Assembly: GCF_004193775.1 (NCBI RefSeq)
Contig: NW_021143921.1
Coordinates: 1-64,000 of the forward strand
Length of the DNA: 64,000 bases
Source: Glycine soja
Lineage: Eukaryota > Streptophyta > Magnoliopsida > Fabales > Fabaceae
Reading direction: 5' to 3'
Positions 15,001 through 26,482 of the stretch are shown here, in pieces. The notes under the pieces were generated by a model. It saw only the letters and a program-made list of their open reading frames with translations, was not told the origin of the DNA and searched no databases. The stretch's first letter is position 1. Every line of letters begins with the position of its first letter. Position numbers and translations under genes: made by a program.

Positions 15001-18000
15001 TCTTCTGCGCCCTTCGTCAATCGCGGCCGACAAGCCGTTGACACGCGGAGATTTACGTCATCTTCCGCGCTCACAAGATCTGTCATACTGACATTTGAGT
15101 CACGTTGACGGGCGGAAATACCCGAGTGGTTATCCGTATAAACATTCTTTTTTGCTGTCTGTAAAACGAAAAGAATGATAGCACGCAGAGATTAACGTCG
15201 TCTTTTGCGCCCTTCGCCAATCGTGGCCGAAAAGCCGGTCAACACGCGGAGATTTACGTCATCTTCCGCGCTCACAAGATCTGTCATACTCACATTTGAG
15301 GCACGCTGACGGGCGGAAATACCCGAGTGGTTATCCGTATAAACATTCTTTTTTGCTGTCTGTAAGACGAAAATCCTGATAGCACGCAGAGACTAACGTC
15401 GTCTTTGCGCCCTTCGTCAATCGCGGCCGACAAGCCCGTTGACACGCGGAGATTTACGTCATCTTCCGCGCTCACAAGATCTGTCATACTCACATTTGAG
15501 TCACGCTGACGGGCGGAAATACCCGAGTGGTTATCCGTATAAACATTCTTTTTTGCTGTCTGTAAGACGAAAAGCCTGATAGCACGCAGAGATTAACGTC
15601 ATCTTTTGCGCCCTTCGTCAATCGCGGCCGACAAGCCTGTCGACACGCGGAGATTTACGTCATCTTCCGCGCTCACAAGATCTGTCATACTGACATTTGA
15701 GTCACGCTGACGGGCGGAAATACCCGAGTGGTTATCCGTATAAACATTCTTTTTTGCTGTCTGTAAGACGAAAACCTGATAGCACGCAGAGACTAACGTC
15801 AACTTCTGCGCCCTTTGCCAATCGCGGCCGACAAGCCCGTGGACACGCGGATATTTACGTCATCTTCCGCGCTCACAAGATCTGTCATACTGACATTTGA
15901 GTCACGCTGACGGGCGGAAATACCCGAGTGGTTATCCGTATAAACATTCTTTTTTGCTGTCTGTAAGACGAAAAGCCTGATAGCACGCAGAGACTAACGT
16001 CGTCTTTTGCGCCCTTCGTCAATCGCGGCCGACAAGCCCGTTGACACGCGGAGATTTACGTCATCTTCCGCGCTCACAAGATCTGTCATACTGACATTTG
16101 AGTCACGCTGACGGGCGGAAATACCCGAGTGGTTATCCGTATAAACATTCATTTTTGCTGTCTGTAAGACGAAAATCCTGATAGCACGCAGAGACTAACG
16201 TCGTCTTTGCGCCCTTCGTCAATCGCGGCCGACAAGCCGTTGACACGCGGAGATTTACGTTATCTTCCGCGCTCACAAGATCTGTCATACTGACATTTGA
16301 GTCACGCTGACGGGCGGAAATACCCGAGTGGTTATCCGTATAAACATTCTTTTTTGCTGTCTGTAAGACGAAAAGCCTGATAGCACGCAGAGACTACCGT
16401 AGTCTTCTGCGCCCTTCGTCAATCACGGCCGACAAGCCCGTTGACACGCGGAGATTTACGTCATCTTCCGCGCACACAACATCTTCATACTGACATTTGA
16501 GTCACACTGACGGGCTGAAATACCCGAGTGGTTATCCGTATAAACATTACTTTTTGCGGTCTGTAAGACGAAAAGCCTGATAGCACGCAGAGATTAACGT
16601 AGTCTTTTGCGCCCTTCGTCAATCGCGGCCGACAAGCCGTTGACACGCGGAGATTTACGTCATCTTCCGCGCTCACAAGATCTGTCATACTCACAATTGA
16701 GTCACGCTGACGGGCGGAAATACCCGAGTGGTTATCCGTATAAGCATTCTTTTTTGTTGTCTCTAAGACGAAAACCTGATAGCACGCAGAGACTAACGTC
16801 GTCTTTGGCGCCCTTCGTCAATCGCGGCCGACAAGCCCGTCGACACGCGGAGATTTACGTCATCTTCCGCGCTCACAAGATCTGTCATACTCACATTTGA
16901 GTCACGCTGACGGGCGGAAATACCCGAGTGGTTATCCGTATAAACATTCTTTTTTGCTGTCTGTAAGACGAAAAGCCTGATAGCACGCAGAGACTAACGT
17001 CGTCTTTTGCGCCCTTCGTCAATCGCGGCCGACAAGCCTGTCGACACGCGGAGATTTACGTCATCTTCCGCGCTCACAAGATCTGTCATACTGACATTTG
17101 AGTCACGCTGACGGGCGGAAATACCCGAGTGGTTATCCGTATAAACATTCTTTTTTGCTGTCTGTAAAACGAAAAGCCTGATAGCACGCAGAGATTAACG
17201 TCGTCTTGTGCGCCCTTCGCCAATCGTGGCCGACAAGCCGTCAACACGCGGAGATTTACGTCATCTTCCGCGCTCACAAGATCTGTCATACTGACATTTG
17301 AGTCACGCTGACGGGCGGAAATACCCGAGTGGTTATCCGTATAAACATTCTTTTTTGCTGTCTGTAAGACGAAAATCCTGATAGCACGCAGAGACTAACG
17401 TCGTCTTTGGCGCCCTTCGTCAATCGCGGCCGACAAGCCCGTTGACACGCGGAGATTTACGTCATCTTCCGCGCTCACAAGATCTGTCATACTCACATTT
17501 GAGTCACGCTGACGGGCGGAAATACCCGAGTGGTTATCCGTATAAACATTCTTTTTTGCTGTCTGTAAGACGAAAATCCTGATAGCACGCAGAGACTAAC
17601 GTCGTCTTTTGCGCCCTTCGTCAATCGCGGCCGACAAACCCGTTGACACGCGGAGATTTACGTCATCTTCCGCGCTCACAAGATCTGTCATACTCACATT
17701 TGAGTCACGCTGACGGGCGGAAATACCCGAGTGGTTATCCGTATAAACATTCTTTTTTGCTGTCTGTAAGACGAAAAGCCTGATAGCACGCAGAGACTAA
17801 CGTAGTCTTCTGCACCCTTCGTCAATCGCGGCCGACAAGCCTGTTGACACGCGGAGATTTACGTCATCTTCCGCGCTCACAAGATCTGTCATACTGACAT
17901 TTGAGTCACGCTGACGGGCGGAAATACCCGAGTGGTTATCCGTATAAAATTCTTTTTTGCTGTCTGTAAAACGAAAAGCCTGATAGCACGCAGAGATTAA

Positions 18001-18199
18001 CGTGTCTTTTGCGCCCTTCGTCAATCGCGGCCGACAAGCCGGTCGACACGCGGAGATTTACGTCATCTTCTGCGCTCACAAGATCTGTCATACTGACATT
18101 TGAGTCACGCTGACGGGCGGAAATACCCGAGTGGTTATCCGTATAAACATTCTTTTTTGCTGTCTGTAAGACGAAAATCCTGATAGCACGCAGAGACTA

Positions 18200-20810
18200 A
18201 CGTCGTCTTTTGCGCCCTTCGTCAATCGCGGCCGACAAGCCCGTCGACACGCGGAGATTTACGTCATCTTCCGCGCTCACAAGATCTGTCATACTGACAT
18301 TTGAGTCACGCTGACGGGCGGAAATACCCGAGTGGTTATCCGTATAAACATTCTTTTTTGCTGTCTGTAAGACGAAAAGCCTGATAGCACCCAGAGACTA
18401 ACGTCGTCTTTTGCGCCCTTCGTCAATCGCGGCCGACAAACCCGTTGACACGCGGAGATTTACGTCATCTTCGCGCTCACAAGATCTGTCATACTGACAT
18501 TTGAGTCACGCTGACGGGCGGAAATACCCGAGTGGTTATCCGTATAAACATTCTTTTTTGCTGTCTGTAAGACGAAAATCCTGATAGCACGCAGAGACTA
18601 ACGTCGTCTTTGGCGCCCTTCGTCAATCGCGGCCGACAAGCCCGTTGACACGCGGAGATTTACGTCATCTTCCGCGCTCACAAGATCTGTCATACTCACA
18701 TTTGAGTCACGCTGACGGGCGGAAATACCCGAGTGGTTATCCGTATAAACATTCTTTTTTGCTGTCTGTAAGACGAAAAGCCTGATAGCACGCAGAGGTT
18801 AACATAGTCTTCTGCGCCCTTCGTCAATCGCAGCCGACAAGCCCGTTGACACGCGGAGATTTACGTCATCTTCCGCGCTCACAAGATCTGTCATACTCAC
18901 ATTTGAGTCACGCTGACGGGCGGTAATACCCGAGTGGTTATCCGTATAAACATTCTTTTTTGCTGTCTGTAAGACGAAAATCCTAATAGCACGCAGAGAC
19001 TAACGTCGTCTTTTGCGCCCTTCGTCAATCGCGGCCGACAAACCCGTTGACACGCGGAGATTTACGTCATCTTCCGCGCTCACAAGATCAGTCATACTCA
19101 CATTTGAGTCACGCTGACGGGCGGAAATACCCGAGTGGTTATCCGTATAAACATTCTTTTTTGCTGTATGTAAGACGAAAAGCCTGATAGCACGCAGAGA
19201 CTAACGTAGTCTTCTGCGCCCTTCGTCAATCGCGGCCGACAAGCCCGTTGACACGCGGAGATTTACGTCATCTTCCGCGCTCACAAGATTCTTCATACTG
19301 ACATTTGAGTCACGCTGACGGGCGGAAATACCCGAGTGGTTATCCGTATAAACATTCTTTTTTGCTGTCTGTAAAACGAAAAGCCTGATAGCACGCAGAG
19401 ATTAACGTGTCTTTTGCGCCCTTCGTCAATCGCGGCCGACAAACCCGTTGACACGCGGAGATTTACGTCATCTTCCACGCTCACAAGATCTGTCATACTG
19501 ACATTTGAGTCACGCTGACGGGCGGAAATACCCGAGTGGTTATCCGTATAAACATTCTTTTTTGCTGTCTGTAAGACGAAAATCCTGATAGCACGCAGAG
19601 ACTAACGTCGTCTTTGGCGCCCTTCGTCAATCGCGGCCGACAAGCCCGTTGACACGCGGAGATTTACGTCATCTTCCGCGCTCACAAGATCTGTCATACT
19701 CACATTTGAGTCACGCTGACGGGCGGAAATACCCGAGTGGTTATCCGTATAAACATTCTTTTTTGCTGTCTGTAAGACGAAAAGCCTGATAGCACGCAGA
19801 GGTTAACATAGTCATCTGCACCCTTCGCCAATCGCAGCCGACAAGCCCGTTGACACGTGGAGATTTACGTCATCTTCCGCGCTCACAAGATCTGTCATAC
19901 TCACATTTGAGTCACGCTGACGGGCGGTAATACCCGAGTGGTTATCCGTATAAACATTCTTTTTTGCTGTCTGTAAGACGAAAATCCTAATAGCACTTAG
20001 AGACTAACGTCGTCTTTTGCGCCCTTCGTCAATCGCGGCCGACAAACCCGTTGACACGCGGAGATTTACGTCATCTTCCGCGCTCACAAGATCAGTCATA
20101 CTCACATTTGAGTCACGCTGACGGGCGGAAATACCCGAGTGGTTATCCGTATAAACATTCTTTTTTGCTGTACGTAAGACGAAAAGCCTGATAGCACGCA
20201 GAGACTAACGTAGTCTTCTGCGCCCTTCATCAATCGCGGCCGACAAGCCCGTTGACGCGCGGAGATTTACGTCATCTTCCGCGCTCACAAGATTCTTCAT
20301 ACTGACATTTGAGTCACGCTGACGGGCGGAAATACCCGAGTGGTTATCCGTATAAACATTCTTTTTTGCTGTCTGTAAAACGAAAAGCCTGATAGCACGC
20401 AGAGATTAACGTTGTCTTTTGCGCCCTTCGTCAATCGCGGCCGACAAGCCGGTCAACACGCGGAGATTTACGTCATCTTCCGCGCTCACAAGATCTGTCA
20501 TACTGACATTTGAGTCACGCTGACGGGCGGAAATACCCGAGTGGTTATCCGTATAAACATTCTTTTTTGCTGTCTGTAAGACGAAAATCCTGATAGCACG
20601 CAGAGACTAACGTCGTCTTTGGCGCCCTTCGTCAATCGCGGCCGACAAGCCCGTCGACACGCGGAGATTTACGTCATGTTCCGCGCTCACAAGATCTGTC
20701 ATACTGACATTTGAGTCACGCTGACGGGCGGAAATACGCGAGTGGTTATCCGTTTAAACATTCTTTTTTGCTGTCTGTAAGACGAAAAGCCTGATAGCAC
20801 CCAGAGACTA
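18200..20810. repeat. Higher-order block of about 1004 bp (five monomers), duplicated
   Basis: Private variants recur at one fixed offset of 1004 bp: GGTTAACATAG at 18797 and 19801, CGGTAATACC at 18921 and 19925, GATCAGTCATAC at 19086 and 20090. GATTCTTCATACTG near 19289 recurs near 20292. A five-monomer block was therefore tandemly duplicated. Confidence 0.88.
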
Positions 20811-22881
20811 ACGTCGTCTTTTGCGCCCTTCGTCAATCGCGGCCGACAAACCCGTTGACACGCGGAGATTTACGTCATCTTCCGCGCTCACAAGATCTGT
20901 CATACTGACATTTGAGTCACGCTAACGGGCGGAAATACCCGAGTGGTTATCCGTATAAACATTCTTTTTTGTTGTCTCTAAAACGAAAAGCCTGATAGCA
21001 CGCAGAGATTAACGTCATCTTTTGCGCCCTTCGTTAATCACGGCCGACAAGCCTGTCGACACGCGGAGATTTACGTCATCTTCCGCGCTCACAAGATCTG
21101 TCATACTGACATTTGAGTCACGCTGACGGGCGGAAATACCCGAGTGGTTATCCGTATAAACATTCTTTTTTGCTGTCTGTAAGACGAAAAGCTTGATGGC
21201 ACGCAGAGACAAACGTCGTCTTTTGCGCCCTTCGTCAATCGCGACCGACAAACCCGTTGACACGCGGAGATTTACGTCATCTTCCGCGCTCACAAGATCT
21301 GTCATACTGACATTTGAGTCACGCTGACGGGCGAAAATACCCGAGTGGTTATCCGTATAAACATTCTTTTTTGCTGTCTGTAACACAAAAAGCCTGATAG
21401 CATGCAGAGATTAACGTCATCTTTTGCGCCATTCGTTAATCGCGGCCGACAAGCCTGTCGACACGCGGAGATTTACGTCATCTTCCGCGCTCACAAGATC
21501 TGTCATACTGACATTTGAGTCACGCTGACGGGCGGAAATACCCGAGTGGTTATCCGTATAAACATTCTTTTTTGCTGTCTGTAAAACGAAAAGCCTGATA
21601 GCATGCAGAGATTAACGTTGTCTTTTGCGCCCTTCGTCAATCGTGGCCAACAAGCCTGTCGACACGCGGATATTTACGTCATCTTCTGCGCTCACAAGAT
21701 CTGTCATACTGACATTTGAGTCACGCTGACGGGCGGAAATACCCGAGTGGTTATCCGTAAAAACATTCTTTTTTGCTGTCTGTAAAACAGAAAGCCTGAT
21801 AGCACGCAGAGATTAACGTCATCTTTTGCGCCCTTCGTTAATCGCGGCCGACAAGCCTGTCGACACGCGGAGATTTACGTCATCTTCCGCGCTCACAAGA
21901 TCTGTCATACTGACATTTGAGTCACGCTGACGGGCGGAAATACCCGAGTGGTTATCCGTATAAACATTCTTTTTTGCTGTCTGTAAAACGAAAAGCCTGA
22001 TAGCATCCAGAGATTAACGTCGTCTTTTGCGCCCTTCGTCAATCGTGGCCAAAAAGCCTGTCGACACGCGGATATTTAAGTCATCTTCTACGCTCACAAG
22101 ATCTGTCATACTGACATTTGAGTCACGCTGACGGGCGGAAATACCCGAGTGTTTATCCGTATAAACATTCTTTTTTGCTGTCTGTAAAACGAAAAGCCTG
22201 ATAGCACGCAGAGATTAACGTCGTCTTTTGCGCCCATCGTCAATCGCGGCCGACAAGCCTATCGGCACGCGGAGAATTACGTCATCTTCCGCGCTCACAA
22301 GATCTGTCCTACTGACATTTGAGTCACGCTGACGGGCGGAAATACCCGAGTGGTCATCCGTATAAACATTCTTTTTTGCTGTCTGTAAAACGAAAAGCCT
22401 TATAGCACGCAGAGATTAACGTCATCTTTTGCGCCCTTCGTCAATCGCGGCCGAAGCGCCTGTCAACACGCGGAGATTTACGTCATCTTCCGCGCTCAGA
22501 AGATCTGTAATACTGACATTTGAGTCACGCTGACGGGCGGAAATACCCGAGTGGTTATCCGTATAAACATTCTTTTTTGCTGTCTGTAAAACGAAAAGCC
22601 TGATAGCACGCAGAGATTAACGTCGTCTTTTGCGCCCTTCGTCAATCGTGGCCGACAAGCCGGTCAACACGCGGAGATTTACGTCATCTTCTGCGCTCAC
22701 AAGATCTGTCATACTGACATTTGAGTCACGCTGACGGGCGGAAATACCCGAGTGGTTATCCGTATAAACATTCTTTTTTGCTGTCTGTAAGACGAAAATC
22801 CTGATAGCACGCAGAGACTAACGTCGTCTTTGGCGCCCTTCGTCAATCGCGGCCGACAAGCCCGTCGACACGCGGAGATTT

Positions 22882-22886
22882 ACGTC
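22882..22886. repeat. Target site duplication ACGTC, left copy
   Basis: The five bases ACGTC stand just before the TGATCGAGG terminus of the Athila-like element. They recur immediately after its other terminus. The empty site ATTTACGTCATGTTCC is an ordinary satellite step. Confidence 0.93.
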
Positions 22887-24042
22887 TGATCGAGGCCGTA
22901 CCCGAATCAAATAAACATGAAAATGCAGTAACTAGGAAGTGATCCTAGGTCGTTTCCCAACGAGCAGTGACAAGCCAAATGTTCATAATATACTTGCAGT
23001 AACAGTAACAGTAACGATGGGGGGGGTTGTTTGCTTTTGTAAATTAAACAGCGAATATATGTGAATTAGAAAATATCAGAATTAAAACACGTTGCTTCCC
23101 CTTGATTCACAAGCAAGTCTCTTATCCTAGGTTACGAGAGTTTATCCTTTATCAGTTTAACCACTTAATCCAACCCTAAATTAAATTACTAAGCGAAATT
23201 CAACATAAGGCATTCATTATGTGATTAAGCATCACATACACCAATTACTCATAAACGATCATTAAGCATGAACGTAAATTAAGCGCAGAGACAATTAATC
23301 AAGCACTAAGCATGCATGAATTAAAAGCAACAAATTCAAAGTAGTTAGTGAAGAGGAAAAACTAAACAGAATTTAACAGTAATAATAGAACCTCAAAGAG
23401 AACTATGCTTGATCCTCAAGGGAAAACAACGCTGCGGACTTAGCCTTCCATTAATCAAATAGAGAATGAAATTTTATTGATAAAACTAAAAGTCTGAACT
23501 GGAATTGTAAAAAAACGAAAATAAAAGAGAAAGAGAAGAGAGACTAAAACTAAAAACAAAAAATAGAAGAGAGAGAGGAGAGAGAGAGAGTCTCCCGCGA
23601 GGGATAGAGGGGGGGGGGGCTCCTAAACTAGAACCTTGGTGCTGTTATATAGTTTTTTTCAGCCCCAAAGCTTACAAATATGTTTTAAATCCAAGCCCAT
23701 AAGTAAAATCAAATCAAATCTAGATAAGATAAGATAAGATAAGATCTAGATGAAATAATATCTAGATGAGATCAAATCTAAATAATATCTAGATAAGATA
23801 AGATCTAATTTTATAGAATAAATTAGTCTGCCCTCTTCAAGTCCAAGCCCAATTCTAGATTCAAGCCCAATGCTAGATTCAAGCCCAATGCTTCATTAAT
23901 TCCTGAAATTAGATTAAAAACATCAAATTAGCTGAATGGGCCCAAATAATAAAACTGCCTAATTAATTGACAATTAAGACCAATCAATAATTAAAATGGT
24001 GCAAAAAGGGTTTAGAAAATAGAAGAAAATGATGGCACATCA
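22887..24042 (-). repeat. 3' LTR of the Athila-like element
   Basis: This 1156-bp direct repeat matches 26483-27636. It contains a (GATAA)n stretch near 23725, a purine-rich GA tract near 23560-23620, a G run at 23018-23026 and a minus-strand TATA-like motif (TTATATA on the plus strand, 23645-23651). It ends at GGCACATCA, next to the polypurine tract. Confidence 0.93.
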
Positions 24043-24055
24043 AAACCCCCCATAC
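24043..24055 (-). other. Polypurine tract of the Athila-like element
   Basis: The plus strand reads AAACCCCCCATAC, so the minus strand reads GTATGGGGGGTTT directly against the start of the 3' LTR. This is the expected position of the plus-strand DNA primer in LTR retrotransposons. Confidence 0.85.
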
Positions 24056-24665
24056 TTAGCCTTTTGCACTCCTGGGCAAAATGAAACAAAGAACAAAATC
24101 CAAGGATATCAGAGGGAGACAAACAAAAACATTCACATATTTCTCAATGAACATCAAGGAATAAAAGGAATGGGTAACATCTAACATAAGGAGATCCAAA
24201 AAGTCAAGACATTCATGAAAATCATCCAAGCAACCCAATCATGGCAAAATAGTTAATCAGCTCAAGAATGAAAAGTGATAAAGCCTCACAAGATATACAC
24301 TCTATCTCTCAAGTGTCTAGGCTACTATTTACCCTCAAAGCACCCATGAAAGCAAACACCACATAAACTTGGCAAGATTCTAAAATTGACAATCAACCCA
24401 TAAACACAAGCACATGAGGATCAAAAGGTCTTTTAAGGTTGTAATGGGGCCAAGGACAAGGTATGGAGAAATATGGAATAAGTGGCTAAATCCCAAAGGA
24501 ATAGAGGAGCAAAGGGGAATAAGTGCATATTAAGAAAAAAAATAAGAAAATAAAAAGAAGTAAAGATAAAAATTAAACATGAAGAGTAGAACCAAGAGTT
24601 TTATCATTCTTGTGCCATTTAAGATCTTATTCACTCAACTTTATTGTTTTTTTTTTTTTTTTTCG

Positions 24666-24698
<33 letters not shown>

Positions 24699-25560
24699 CT
24701 TTGAGAAACAACATTTCATTCAGCATGTCCAACATTTAACCAATATACAATGTACATCAAGTATGGCCCAAAATACATCATGAAGCATAGCCAACAAAAC
24801 AAGTTGTCCAATGAAACAAAAACCCCCCACATTTATTCCCAAAACAATTCCAAAGCTCCAAAATTCCTTAAGGATATGGTAATATCATGGTTTTTCACTT
24901 AAGGCTTGTAGTGAGCTTCAAAACAAGGAAAGGGAAACAAGGCTCAAAAGGGCTATCAAAGGAATTAATTCAAGGTAAGTCCATTTGGCTAGAAGCTTAT
25001 AAGAACAAAATTGCCTTAATCATTTCCAAATATGCATGTGAATTAGGATGCATCAACAAGAATCAAGCCAAGGCTATTGTGCAAGCAATCAATGGGGCAA
25101 AACACACCAAATGATTATAATGATGGATGGCTCAAATTCTCACAAAGGTAAAATCATCACTTTCAAATTGAGCTTTTAAAACTATCATGACATGTAGAGA
25201 AGAATCAAGGATTTCAAGTCACAAAATGTCAAGAACTTTTATTGTCAAAACAATCACCCATTTCTTGAACATATCCTATAATTCAAAGAAAAACATGCAA
25301 AGTCGTACGTGCACATGAAATTGACCCAAAATATTAAACTGAAAATCCGACGAAACTAACAACATTAACAAATTAACACAACTAACAAATTAACAAAACC
25401 AACAAAACTAGCAAAACCAAAGAACACTTCCCCCCCATACTTAAACAACACATTGTCCTCAATGTAGCACAATTAAAAGATTAAAAACAATTAAATCATC
25501 AAAGAGAATCGGACAAGTGTAATAAAAGCAAAGAAGGAGATAGGAAAAGAAAAACTCCCT
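24056..25560 (-). other. Internal non-coding part of the Athila-like element
   Basis: This AT-rich stretch has no convincing coding region. A thymine run broken once by CGAA occupies 24647-24696. The short open frames at 24056-24238 (minus) and 24887-25114 (plus) show no recognisable motif. By position it corresponds to the region between the end of pol and the 3' LTR, where Athila elements may carry an env-like ORF; nothing env-like can be recognised here. Confidence 0.7.
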
Positions 25561-25563
25561 AAG

Positions 25564-25905
25564 TCATGGTGGAGGAAGAGTAGGGTGGAGTAAGGAAGTC
25601 TCTTCCACCACTACGTCCACTAAAGAAGGGTTCGTGAGGAATGGCTTAAGTCGATGTCCGTTGACCTTGCAGCTCTTGTTTGTGGAGTCGCTTTTGATCT
25701 CAACTGTACCATAAGGAAAAACATTAGTAACAACAAAAGGACCAATCCACTTAGACCTCAACTTACCACTCATGAGTCCAAGCCTAGAATTATACAATAA
25801 CACTTTTTGCCCAACCACAAAGTCTTTTTTAACTATCATGCTATCATGGAACTTCTTGGTCTTTTCTTTGTAGAACTTGGCATTCTCGTAGGCGTCTAGG
25901 CGGAT
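25564..25905 (-). pseudogene. Integrase C-terminal remnant (Ty3/gypsy, Athila-like)
   Basis: The frame reads [20 protein letters not shown] upstream of the first methionine, then [14 protein letters not shown] and [15 protein letters not shown]. This is the lysine-rich linker followed by the GPY/F-type module that closes Ty3/gypsy integrases and helps bind DNA. An in-frame TAA lies directly upstream of RLDAYENAK, and the zinc-binding HHCC and DDE catalytic domains are absent, so only about 110 residues survive. The sequence ends in a proline-rich tail. A large internal deletion, with one end near 25905, removed the rest of pol and gag. The family assignment rests on the GPF module and is fairly secure; the Athila sub-assignment is less so. 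Confidence 0.85.
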
Positions 25906-25909
25906 TTAG

Positions 25910-26460
25910 ATTAATGCAAACCCAATTTAAAAGCAAGAGATAAGAATTTAAAATAGAAGATAGAAGATAAGGTAAAGAAAAGATAAGATATTTAAAGATA
26001 AAATTAGAAGATAAAAGAAAAGATAAGATATTTAAAGATAAAATTCGAAGATAAAAGATAAAGATAATAGATAAGATAAGATAAAAAATTTAAAGATAAG
26101 ATATGATAAAATATTTAAATTGCGATAAAGATAACTACTTCTAAGAAATTCAAATAAATAAGATCTAAATCTACTAAATCTAAATACTTACTCCTAAAAC
26201 CCAACAGTAAAAAATAAGGAATAACTACTTCTAAGGAAGACCGACAATGAAAATAAGGACTAAAATCTATATATTAAAATTGCTAAAACCTGACAAGTCT
26301 AATTAGCCTAGATATATGGATTCTGGATTTGTCTGTTATCAATACCAGTGAACTAATCAATACTAACACACATACTAACACAATACTAACAATTAAACAT
26401 AAAACACGAAAGGATTAAACACACAACAATAGCTAGCTATTATGAACCTTTGGACACTGC
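25910..26460 (-). other. AT-rich spacer with AGATAA-type low-complexity repeats
   Basis: This stretch lies between the integrase remnant and the primer site. 25930-26130 is a degenerate run of AGATAAGATA and TTTAAAGATA units. No gene can be seen. In minus orientation it would be the leader between the 5' LTR and gag, joined directly to the pol remnant by the deletion. Confidence 0.7.
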
Positions 26461-26478
26461 TCCCCGGCAACGGCGCCA
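26461..26478 (-). other. tRNA-Asp primer binding site
   Basis: The minus strand reads TGGCGCCGTTGCCGGGGA, the complement of the 3' end (with CCA) of plant tRNA-Asp. It lies four bases inside the 5' LTR end, as expected for minus-strand priming by reverse transcriptase. Confidence 0.92.
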
Positions 26479-26482
26479 AATT

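Larger units (their letters stand above)
1..22886. repeat. Satellite array, about 200-bp monomer (segment 1, about 114 copies)
   Basis: This is an uninterrupted head-to-tail array of one monomer. The steps GCGCCCTTCGTCAATCGC, GACACGCGGAGATTTACGTC, GTCACGCTGACGGGCGG and GTATAAACATTC recur every 199-201 bp. Copies up to about 15 kb are nearly identical and differ mostly by one-base indels (GCCCGTT or GCCGTT; CTTTGCG, CTTTTGCG or CTTCTGCG). From about 15.1 kb the copies diverge more and settle at 201 bp. Each monomer divides into three related sub-repeats of about 61, 69 and 71 bp. Open frames of 60-69 residues on the minus strand recur only because the monomer recurs; they end at the same stop near the GACTAACG step and are not genes. 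Centromeric or other chromosomal location cannot be judged from sequence alone. Confidence 0.97.

Noticed and set aside
619..22000. Many minus-strand open frames of 60-133 residues beginning MTDLVSAEDD
   Set aside because: They repeat with the satellite period, overlap head to tail, break wherever an indel occurs and have no recognisable domain. They are by-products of the repeat.
24887..25114. Plus-strand open frame of 75 residues in the Athila-like element
   Set aside because: It is antisense to the element, without motif, in AT-rich non-coding DNA.
26461..26478. tRNA-Asp-like sequence
   Set aside because: Only the 18-base complement of the tRNA 3' end is present, at the position of a primer binding site. 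It is not a tRNA gene.
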